A stretch of 64,000 nucleotides of DNA from Exiguobacterium sp. Leaf196 (GTDB taxonomy: Bacteria; Bacillota; Bacilli; Exiguobacteriales; Exiguobacteriaceae): assembly GCF_001423965.1 (NCBI RefSeq), contig NZ_LMPV01000009.1, forward strand, positions 62,001-126,000, read 5' to 3'. Under the pieces are notes generated by a model. That model was given only the letters and a program-made list of their open reading frames with translations, did no database searches and was not told the DNA's origin. Made by a program: the position numbers and the translations under genes. Shown here one piece after another: positions 17,139-24,388 of this stretch. Position 1 is the stretch's first letter. Each line of letters starts with the position of its first letter.

Positions 17139-17330
17139 ATGTTGACTTTATTTTGGATCGCATTAGTCATTTGTCTCGTCGGACTCATCTTTACGTTGCG
17201 GATTGCTAAGCAACCAGCAGAAGAGCAGTACGATCACAAGACTTCGGCAAAAAATATGTCTTGGATGTATTTCATTTTTCTCCCGATCATTCTGATTTTA
17301 TTAGGCATTTTCTATTACTTTCTAACGTGA
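17139..17330 (+). CDS. Small two-pass membrane protein, 63 aa
   Basis: The ATG at 17139 has AGGAG seven bases upstream; longer in-frame starts lack a site. The product has two hydrophobic helices (about residues 3-20 and 42-61) joined by a polar loop with AKQPAEEQYDHK. No family is recognised. It is divergent from the MarR gene and convergent with the UspA gene, with which it shares a terminator that includes its own TGA stop. Confidence 0.75.
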   Translation: MLTLFWIALVICLVGLIFTLRIAKQPAEEQYDHKTSAKNMSWMYFIFLPIILILLGIFYYFLT

Positions 17331-17374
17331 CATAAAACAGCACACATCAGCCGATGTGTGCTGTTTTATGTCAC
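17327..17374. terminator. Bidirectional terminator containing both stop codons
   Basis: Perfect 22-base arms (17327-17348 and 17353-17374) around a four-base loop. The TGA of the plus-strand 63-aa gene (17328-17330) and the TGA of the minus-strand UspA gene (17373-17371) are both in the stem. AAAAC/GTTTT stretches in the stem give U-runs in both directions. Confidence 0.9.
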
Positions 17375-17823
17375 TTCAAGGTTTTCGGACGGACGATATA
17401 GATATCGCATTTTGCATAACGGGAAATGTTTTCAGAAACACTCCCAATCATGATTCGTTCCATCGCATTCATCCCGACTGCTCCGCAGACGATCAGACCC
17501 GCACCAACGCGTGGTGCGATGACCTTTGGAATCAGTGTTTTCGGAGAGCCATTTTCGATGATCAGCTCAACTGTCTCGACACCTGCTTCTCGTGCCCGCT
17601 TTTCGTAACGATCGAGCAATTCTTGTGCATATTCGGTAACGTTTTGATCAATGAAACGTTTATTGGCACGTACGTTAGCAAACGTCTGAATATCGATGAC
17701 ATGGGCGATGACGAGTTTAGCATGATCAAGTTTGGCAAATTTCACTGCCTTCTCAAATGCTAAATCTGCTGTCTCTGATCCGTCGACTGCTACCAAAATC
17801 GTATGATATTGGCTCTCCATCAA
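17371..17823 (-). CDS. Universal stress protein, UspA family
   Basis: A 150-residue single-domain Usp protein of the ATP-binding kind. The start TILVAVDGSE (residues 8-17) and the C-terminal nucleotide loop G-x2-G-x9-GS (CGAVGMNAMERIMIGSVSE) are both intact. Such proteins help cells survive starvation and stress. Its gene follows the 17M-like stress gene by 25 bases on the same strand, so the two probably form a stress operon. Confidence 0.92.
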   Translation of the reverse strand: MMESQYHTILVAVDGSETADLAFEKAVKFAKLDHAKLVIAHVIDIQTFANVRANKRFIDQNVTEYAQELLDRYEKRAREAGVETVELIIENGSPKTLIPKVIAPRVGAGLIVCGAVGMNAMERIMIGSVSENISRYAKCDIYIVRPKTLK

Positions 17824-17848
17824 GATTCATCCTTTCCGCACGACTCTC

Positions 17849-18298
17849 TTACAACATCCGATCATTTTCATTTTCAAGGGCACGGTTTTCGTGATCAAGT
17901 TTTCGTTCCGCTTCGATTCCCTCTGGCTCTGTTTCCAGAATACTTTTTGGTTCCGGCGCAGGACGAGAAGCCCCTGCTTCGTCTGCCAACAGGACATAAT
18001 CGCCTTGCTGGACACGTAAGACGTGTTGCCGAATATCTGCCTCCGGCAATCCAAGTTCCGTAAAAGCAGTTTGAATTTCCTCAGCCGAAGCTGGTTTGCC
18101 TGTAAACCGCTCAAACAGCGTCCGTTTTCCAGAGACGAGTTGCGCCGCCGATTGCCCACGTAACATCGCCATATCAGTCTTGTCTTGCAACACGATATAT
18201 AGATCCTCTTCTAGATAACCTGCAAAATGTAAATCCTCGATCTTACGAATTAAATCCGTTTCATTCTGATAGACACCAATCCATTGTTTTTTCCCCAT
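17849..18298 (-). CDS. General stress protein, 17M/YflT-like domain
   Basis: The 149-residue protein has the YflT/17M pattern in its first 110 residues (GVYQNETDLIRKIEDLHFAGY...DLYIVLQDK) and a charged disordered tail rich in Glu, Arg and Asp. In B. subtilis these proteins belong to the sigma-B stress regulon; their biochemical role is unknown. A GGGTAT element lies upstream near 18330 and could be a sigma-B -10 box, but the matching -35 box (GTTT) is not at a convincing distance. The ribosome site is GGGGGAGG. Confidence 0.8.
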   Translation of the reverse strand: MGKKQWIGVYQNETDLIRKIEDLHFAGYLEEDLYIVLQDKTDMAMLRGQSAAQLVSGKRTLFERFTGKPASAEEIQTAFTELGLPEADIRQHVLRVQQGDYVLLADEAGASRPAPEPKSILETEPEGIEAERKLDHENRALENENDRML

Positions 18299-18362
18299 GA
18301 TGCACGCCTCCCCCTTTTATAACAGCTATATGGGATATACCCCAAATTCACCTAAAACATAA

Positions 18363-19097
18363 CTAGGACGAAGAAGACTTAGGTGAATGCTGTCGAAAAA
18401 GACGTTGACGTTTCTGAAAGACGTAATAACATAGGAGTAAAACACACATTATGCCAATTCCCGCTACGATCTGTTGCAAGAGAACGAGACGTTCGTTAAA
18501 CAATAGCCCAGCTAAATACCAGATGAGTGCGAGACCAAATACCCAATCTGAATGGATTGCGATGAACAGGAGTCCACCGATAACAGCTAGTGCGAGCGCA
18601 CTCGTGCTCCATTGGCGTTCGGAAAGACTGAATAGAGAAGTGAACTGAAAATCCGATAAGATCCGAAATGGTAAAATCAATAGCATCGTACTGATCCAGG
18701 CAAGCAACACTGAAACTGGAGAGCGCATCCACGGCGAACGCCGGGGATGGTGTTGAATTTTCATATAGACTAAGCAAAGGCTGATGAAAGAAATCGTCGT
18801 CGAGACGAGTTCCCAAGGGGGGCCACTCATACTACTGATTCCAAGCGTCACGAGTGATAATGCAAGCCACCCTCCGATATCTTCAATCAGTTCTCGATCC
18901 GCAGGGAAGGCACGTACCGGTCGAATACACCAAATCAATAATGTCGTAAACACAACACCGGCAATGGCGTCAAAGAATGGTGCAGGAACAAGAGGTAACT
19001 TAAGAATGGTCATCGGCTGTTGCCAAACGACGCGTGCTAGCATTGCAAAGAGGAATGCTCCTACATTCATCAAGCGTAAAAATGTTAAATACTGCAC
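18363..19097 (-). CDS. Multi-pass membrane protein, unknown
   Basis: About 244 residues with seven or more hydrophobic segments and short charged loops; a basic, serine-rich tail (RQRLFRQHSPKSSSS). I do not recognise a family. The start is uncertain: a GTG at 19097 has AGGAGG eleven bases before it, whereas a GTG at 19109 would overlap that site. It lies next to the stress genes on the same strand but a 64-base gap holds a separate start region for the 17M-like gene. Confidence 0.7.
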   Translation of the reverse strand: MQYLTFLRLMNVGAFLFAMLARVVWQQPMTILKLPLVPAPFFDAIAGVVFTTLLIWCIRPVRAFPADRELIEDIGGWLALSLVTLGISSMSGPPWELVSTTISFISLCLVYMKIQHHPRRSPWMRSPVSVLLAWISTMLLILPFRILSDFQFTSLFSLSERQWSTSALALAVIGGLLFIAIHSDWVFGLALIWYLAGLLFNERLVLLQQIVAGIGIMCVLLLCYYVFQKRQRLFRQHSPKSSSS

Positions 19098-19220
19098 GTC
19101 CCTTTTCACCTCCTCGTTCAGTCTGTTATTTAATTCCCGCTGTAGGAGTCCGAAAAACTAAAATGTCGCTTTGTTCTGTTGCCAAATTCCGGTACGATGA
19201 AAGGAAAAGGAGGAACGAGA

Positions 19221-19859
19221 ATGGACGCATTTTTACTACCCCATCAATACAATTTCATTCGGAATCAAGTCGAGCTGCTGCAACATCAATTCGCAGCCGT
19301 TCATGACCCCGATGTTCGTGATGCTGTTCGGTACAGTGCCGCTGAAAAGATATTTGATCTATTGCCAGTACTTACACCGGAACAGGAAATCTTGTTGACG
19401 AACATTCGTGACGCTGAATCCGAACAGGATCTTCTCATGTATTTGACACGTGTGGAGCCGTTCGTCCAACCATTTCCGACCATCTCTGAATCACGAATCC
19501 GACAGCTCTTTAAAAAAACGAAAAAGCTACACGTTCCGCCACTTCACTCCTTTGAGTGGACACACACGACGTTTTTAAGCTGGAACGATACCGGAAATCG
19601 GAAAAAATATTTCGTCTATCCCTTGAATGGTGAATGGATTGGCGTAGAAGGTACCTATCTACCATCGATTCAAAAAGGGATTTGTGCGATTTGTCATACG
19701 TATAGTGATATTACACTCGTAACTGTCACGACACGCCGTTCGACTGAACAGCATCAAACGATTGGTCATTATATGTGTATCGATAGTGATGCTTGTAATC
19801 AAGCATTTACCAAGCCGGACGTTATTGAAACGTTCTTAGCCCGTTCGCAAAAGAAATGA
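19221..19859 (+). CDS. FusB/FusC-like elongation factor G-binding protein
   Basis: The 212-residue protein matches the FusB length and design: an N-terminal four-helix bundle (residues 1-80) and a C-terminal treble-clef zinc domain with Cys155, Cys158, Cys186 and Cys192 (CAIC ... CIDSDAC). FusB-type proteins bind EF-G and free ribosomes stalled by fusidic acid; chromosomal homologues occur widely in Firmicutes. The start at 19221 is fixed by AAGGAGG and the family length. Whether this copy gives resistance cannot be told from sequence. Confidence 0.85.
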   Translation: MDAFLLPHQYNFIRNQVELLQHQFAAVHDPDVRDAVRYSAAEKIFDLLPVLTPEQEILLTNIRDAESEQDLLMYLTRVEPFVQPFPTISESRIRQLFKKTKKLHVPPLHSFEWTHTTFLSWNDTGNRKKYFVYPLNGEWIGVEGTYLPSIQKGICAICHTYSDITLVTVTTRRSTEQHQTIGHYMCIDSDACNQAFTKPDVIETFLARSQKK

Positions 19860-19869
19860 TATGCATCAA

Positions 19870-19920
19870 AAAACACGTTCGTATGACTGGTCCGTTTGGA
19901 TCAGTATACGAGCGTGTTTT
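19870..19920. terminator. Bidirectional terminator
   Basis: Arms AAAACACGTTCGTAT and ATACGAGCGTGTTTT (one mismatch) with a second inner stem ACTGGTCC/GGATCAGT. It separates the convergent FusB-like and GGDEF genes. Confidence 0.88.
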
Positions 19921-19935
19921 AGTATATGATTTCAT

Positions 19936-21474
19936 TTATACCTTCGTCACCGTCGAATCATGCATACAAAATTGATTTTTCCCCCGACGTTTTGCTTCGT
20001 ACATTGCAAGATCTGCCTGCTCGATCAAGTCCGATCGAGAGGCTGCATGTGTAGGATAAATCGCGCCCCCAATACTTGCCGTCACAGGAAGTGGAATGAT
20101 GCCATGATGAAACGGCTGTCGAAACAAGGAAACCAGGTGTTCTCCACACTGCACGACTTCTGATTCTTGTTCAACGTCAAATAATAAGACGATGAATTCA
20201 TCCCCACCCTGTCTCGAAATGACCGTATTAGGCGGTAGTTTCTTTTGTAAGCGTGCCGTGACGTCGATGATGAGCTGATCTCCGACACGATGTCCGTACG
20301 TATCATTAATCTCTTTGAAGTGATCGATATCGATAAAGAATAATCCGACTTGTCCTTCACTCGCTTCCGCTCGGTACAAGGCATCTTGAAACAATCGTGC
20401 AAACAGATACCGATTCGGTAACCCTGTTAAAGCATCGTGATACGCCATGTGCCGCATCTCTTCCATGGCAGATGCTAGTGCTTCCGTTCGTTCCTCTACC
20501 TTCGCCTCAAGGTTTTCACGCAATCTTTGATTATCAACGACGATCCGAATTTGACGGGAAATTAATAACGGAATCGCAATCATCAGACCAATCGTCAAAC
20601 CATTCCAACTGATTGTTTGCCGTGCCATCGTCACGAATAGAATTAACAAGAATACGTATGGCGTAATCAAACGCAAGACATCGATCCATTTCCGAGCGAC
20701 ATCAAAGCTGACGAATGATTCCTCAGCATCAAAACGATAAGCTGCTAATCCGACGATCATGACAGTCGCTAACCATAACGGATCGAGCCAACTCGAAGGG
20801 ACGGGGTAATCAAATCGTTCTAGCACGACGTATAGAAGGTCGGCAATTAACTGAAAATGAAAAGCGAGTAAAATTAATAACAACGAGCCACCATTGCCAC
20901 GCTTCATCAAACCAAAAAACAAGACAATCATTCCACCGAGTAATAATAAATCGCCGATCGGATAACGGAGCCATAAAATCGTTTCGATCGTCAGCAAGGC
21001 ATTCGCTTTTAAATACGGCGTCACTAAATAGTGCCATGAGAGCGACCCTGCAACGACTAGAATGATGAACTCATCGAATAAAAAAACACGCAAGTTGACC
21101 TCGCGTCGTCGATTGCGAAGAAAATAGCCAAAAGCGATCAAATAAATCAAGATTTGAAGACTGAAGATCAAGTCGATCCAGTCAAACGGTTCCGTTCGCG
21201 TTCGTCCTTGTAGAAAATATAGAAGCTGTCCACATTCGCCTAATCCAAGCATGGCATTAGCGAACAATAAAAGAAGAAATAAACGATAGGTAAAAGGGCG
21301 TCTTGTCTGACGTCGTTGTGTCTGCCAAATCAAATAGAGGGAGATCATCACACCACCGATCGTGAACAGACTGTTGACGACTTGTCCGATAAATGTATCC
21401 GTTCCAACGCACGTCACCCAGCCGATATGAAAGAGTAACCAACCGATGACGACTCCCAACCATTTCTGATACAT
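19936..21474 (-). CDS. Membrane-bound diguanylate cyclase (GGDEF)
   Basis: Makes cyclic di-GMP from GTP. The 512-residue form starting at 21474 (AAAGGGGGG seven bases upstream) has about ten transmembrane segments in residues 1-300, a short coiled coil, and a GGDEF domain from about 345 (HDALTGLPNRYLFARL) with the intact active loop RQGGDEF. The RxxD inhibitory site expected five residues before GGDEF is replaced by PPNT, so product feedback inhibition is probably absent. No EAL or HD-GYP domain is fused. The N-terminal sensor region is of unknown ligand. Confidence 0.92.
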   Translation of the reverse strand: MYQKWLGVVIGWLLFHIGWVTCVGTDTFIGQVVNSLFTIGGVMISLYLIWQTQRRQTRRPFTYRLFLLLLFANAMLGLGECGQLLYFLQGRTRTEPFDWIDLIFSLQILIYLIAFGYFLRNRRREVNLRVFLFDEFIILVVAGSLSWHYLVTPYLKANALLTIETILWLRYPIGDLLLLGGMIVLFFGLMKRGNGGSLLLILLAFHFQLIADLLYVVLERFDYPVPSSWLDPLWLATVMIVGLAAYRFDAEESFVSFDVARKWIDVLRLITPYVFLLILFVTMARQTISWNGLTIGLMIAIPLLISRQIRIVVDNQRLRENLEAKVEERTEALASAMEEMRHMAYHDALTGLPNRYLFARLFQDALYRAEASEGQVGLFFIDIDHFKEINDTYGHRVGDQLIIDVTARLQKKLPPNTVISRQGGDEFIVLLFDVEQESEVVQCGEHLVSLFRQPFHHGIIPLPVTASIGGAIYPTHAASRSDLIEQADLAMYEAKRRGKNQFCMHDSTVTKV

Positions 21475-21612
21475 AACGAATCCCCCCTTTCCTTTTTTAA
21501 CCATAGTTCGTTTGTCCTATAGGTATATCGGTTCACGATTACTGTTTATTCACTCTTTTTTTATTTTATTAAAAATATTTTTGACAAGATTACTCTTTTT
21601 AAACGTAAGCAA

Positions 21613-21649
21613 AAACCGTGTTCACACCTAAGCGGTTTGAACACGGTTT
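21613..21649 (-). terminator. Terminator of the histidine kinase gene
   Basis: Arms AAACCGTGTTCA and TGAACACGGTTT with a 13-base loop, followed on the minus strand by TTTTT. Confidence 0.88.
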
Positions 21650-21672
21650 AACAGAAATACATCATGTTTTCT

Positions 21673-24243
21673 TTAACTAGAACGTCGATTCTCTTCTGTC
21701 GAATCGATCGATTCACTTAAACTGAGCGGTAAGACGATGATGAAGCGACTGCCTTTTCCGACTTCAGATTCGACGTGGATGACGCCTTCATGTTCTTTGA
21801 CGATTTCCTTACAAATCGATAAGCCGAGTCCCGTTCCACCGATTCGACGTGTATCGGAATTATCGACACGATAGAATTTATCAAATAAATGAGTAAATGC
21901 GTGGCGTGGAATCCCAATTCCTTCATCCTTCACTTCAATGATGGCTTGATCGTCTTTCGTATCGATCCAGACATCCACACGTCCGCCATCCGGAGAATAC
22001 TTGATTGCATTGTTGATCAAGTTGCTCATCAGCTGTTTGATCCGGTCCTCATCTCCTAAGATGAACGGACGGTCCGGACTGAGCAATTGCAAATGAAGAT
22101 CGTGTCGTTCACTTGAAGCGTCATACAGGGACATCACTTGTTCAGTTAGGCTGAGCAAATCAAGATGTGCCATTTGGTACAACTGTCCACCCGACTGCAT
22201 CCGTTGAACGTCTAAGAAGTCCGTGACGAGGTTCGATAATCGTTCTGTCTCATTATGGATCGTCGCTAGATACTTCTGCTGTTTTGAGTCATCGATCTTT
22301 CGATTTAGCATCAACTCTGTAAAACCGTAAATCGATGAGAGCGGCGTTCGCAATTCATGTGACACAGTCGAGACAAGTTCTGTTTTTAGACGATCGGCTT
22401 CTGTTTCCCGGGTAATATCCCGTAAGACGAGAATGATTCCCTTCCATCCCCCGACGACATCAATGCGTTCTGCGTAGACTTCTAGATGCGCCGTATTGTT
22501 TCGAACATCAAATCGGACTTTGTCCGGTGAAATCTTACCGGAACGAATTAAATCCAGATACGTATTAAAGGCTTCAACATCATCCACCAACTGACGCATC
22601 ACATCAATGACGTACTCACTCGAAGGTAACGTCCGATCTACTGTGAATTCCGTTTGAAGTTCTGGAATCAAGTCAAACAATGGACGGTTGACGTATAACT
22701 CTCCATTTCCATCCTCGAGATAAATGATCGCTTCTCGAATTGAGTCCAACACTTGCTCGGTCTTTTCTTTTTCCTGACGCATTCCTTCATAAGAACGCGT
22801 CCGTAGAAGTGAAAGCGTCATTTGTTGCGCAAACTCGCGAATATCCGTCAGCTGTTGTCCTTTATATGCAGATTTGTAGCGAACGAGATAGATGGCAGCA
22901 ATCAATTCATGCGTTTCTGGATCTTGAACCGGAATCGTCACCTCATACGTACTAAAGGAATACGGATGCTCTTTTTCACGTGTAACGCGCTTCTCCGATT
23001 GAACGAATTCCATCTTGCGAACAGATCGATTGATGACGGACATCTCATCTTTCAGGAGATCTTTTAAATAGTCCATCGTCATGCCGTTTGTGGTTGCACC
23101 CATAAACTGCCCTTCTTCATAAAGCAATAGAGCACCGTACTCTGAAGAAGTGATATCGATCATCTTTTGAACGATTGCTGGATACGATTCGACAGTTTCG
23201 CGAACGGCAAGTGCCTCTGTTAGTTCACTACGTAATCGCAACTTTTCCTCATTCTTTTTCGTCGTTTGATACGCTTCTTCGAGTTCCTCTTGTTGCGCCT
23301 GTAACTCTTCTTGTTGCGCGAGCAATTCCTCACTTTGCGCTTGCAATTCTTCATTTTTACCTTGCATCGCATCCGTATGAGCATTCGTCGTCACGACCAT
23401 CCGATTAAAGGAAGCACGTAATAATCCGATTTCGTCTGGACGTTTTTCTGTCTTCTTATCGATTTCAATCGGTTCCTTGCGAGCAAGTTTTTGATTATCG
23501 TCTACTAATCGTAACAACTGCCGCGTCATCCGGCGAAGGAACGGGTGAACGAATAAGAGAATGAATGCGACGAGCACAACGATACTTGAGATCCAAATCC
23601 ATTGTGATTTTGCAACTTCACTCCGCAATTCCCCGACAGCGGTTTCTTGCTGTTGACTTAAATTCGTCCGGTATTCGTCAAGCGCTGCAGATGCTTTTTC
23701 AATATCTGGTGTAATATCGATTGAACCGTCTGCGGTTGGCTTTAATCGTCCTTGTTCTACGAGACGTTTCGCGATTGGTAAGGAAAATAGACTGTCCCCT
23801 TGTAAAAAATCCTCGTTGATTCGATTCGCCTTTTTTTCATTGACGTAAGACTGGGTCAGCGGAAATAAGGCGTCATAGTACAGTTCATATAAATTCGTCA
23901 TTTGTGCCGCGAATTCTTCTTCTTCATCCGTTTTTGCGTTTCGCATGAACCAATCGGTCTCACTTTTAATATCTGTTCGAAGTGCTTGAACCTCGTCAAA
24001 CCGATCCTGGTCTCCAAAGATGACAAACCCTCGTAAACCAAACTGAACCGTTTGCCAATTGTCCCATAAATCGTTGGCTCGGCGATTTTGTTCACTGATC
24101 GTTTCTAAATTTTGTTTAGACGTTTCAATTCGCCCTTCCATGTAGTCATAGACAAAGAACGAAGTAATCGATACTACGATCAGTACCGCATAAAAAACCG
24201 TCAGCAACTGCCGACCGATTCGTCGCCGAATCCAATTCATCAT
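21673..24243 (-). CDS. Large sensor histidine kinase (CHASE-like, HAMP, GAF, PAS, HisKA, HATPase)
   Basis: An 856-residue membrane kinase. Order: TM1 (about residues 10-32), a helical extracellular sensor, TM2 (near 210), HAMP, a glutamine-rich coiled coil built of repeats (LQAQSEELLAQQEEL), a GAF-like domain, a PAS-like domain, HisKA with phospho-acceptor His in STVSHELRTPLSS, and HATPase with the N, G1 (DEGIGIP) and G2 (GGTGLGLSI) boxes. The start at 24243 has GAGGAGG eight bases before it. No receiver domain and no adjacent response regulator gene, so it is an orphan kinase. The signal is unknown. Confidence 0.92.
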   Translation of the reverse strand: MMNWIRRRIGRQLLTVFYAVLIVVSITSFFVYDYMEGRIETSKQNLETISEQNRRANDLWDNWQTVQFGLRGFVIFGDQDRFDEVQALRTDIKSETDWFMRNAKTDEEEEFAAQMTNLYELYYDALFPLTQSYVNEKKANRINEDFLQGDSLFSLPIAKRLVEQGRLKPTADGSIDITPDIEKASAALDEYRTNLSQQQETAVGELRSEVAKSQWIWISSIVVLVAFILLFVHPFLRRMTRQLLRLVDDNQKLARKEPIEIDKKTEKRPDEIGLLRASFNRMVVTTNAHTDAMQGKNEELQAQSEELLAQQEELQAQQEELEEAYQTTKKNEEKLRLRSELTEALAVRETVESYPAIVQKMIDITSSEYGALLLYEEGQFMGATTNGMTMDYLKDLLKDEMSVINRSVRKMEFVQSEKRVTREKEHPYSFSTYEVTIPVQDPETHELIAAIYLVRYKSAYKGQQLTDIREFAQQMTLSLLRTRSYEGMRQEKEKTEQVLDSIREAIIYLEDGNGELYVNRPLFDLIPELQTEFTVDRTLPSSEYVIDVMRQLVDDVEAFNTYLDLIRSGKISPDKVRFDVRNNTAHLEVYAERIDVVGGWKGIILVLRDITRETEADRLKTELVSTVSHELRTPLSSIYGFTELMLNRKIDDSKQQKYLATIHNETERLSNLVTDFLDVQRMQSGGQLYQMAHLDLLSLTEQVMSLYDASSERHDLHLQLLSPDRPFILGDEDRIKQLMSNLINNAIKYSPDGGRVDVWIDTKDDQAIIEVKDEGIGIPRHAFTHLFDKFYRVDNSDTRRIGGTGLGLSICKEIVKEHEGVIHVESEVGKGSRFIIVLPLSLSESIDSTEENRRSS

Positions 24244-24340
24244 GAATGTATCCTCCTCATCATTCATTGAATGATGCTTTTTCATTTGTTTCTTTTAATA
24301 TAATAGAAACGCTTTCGAAGCAACAGCTAAGATGTACAAA

Positions 24341-24381
24341 AAAAGACCTTTTATCGGAATGTACCCGAAAAAAGGTCTTTT
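24341..24381 (-). terminator. Terminator of the subtilisin-like protease gene
   Basis: Arms AAAAGACCTTTT and AAAAAGGTCTTTT plus an inner TCGG/CCGA stem; U-run on the minus strand. Confidence 0.85.
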
Positions 24382-24388
24382 CATGCTC

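Noticed and set aside
18299-18362. Sigma-B promoter before the 17M-like stress gene
   Set aside because: A GGGTAT element is present, but no GTTT box lies at 12-15 bases from it; not strong enough to list as a feature.
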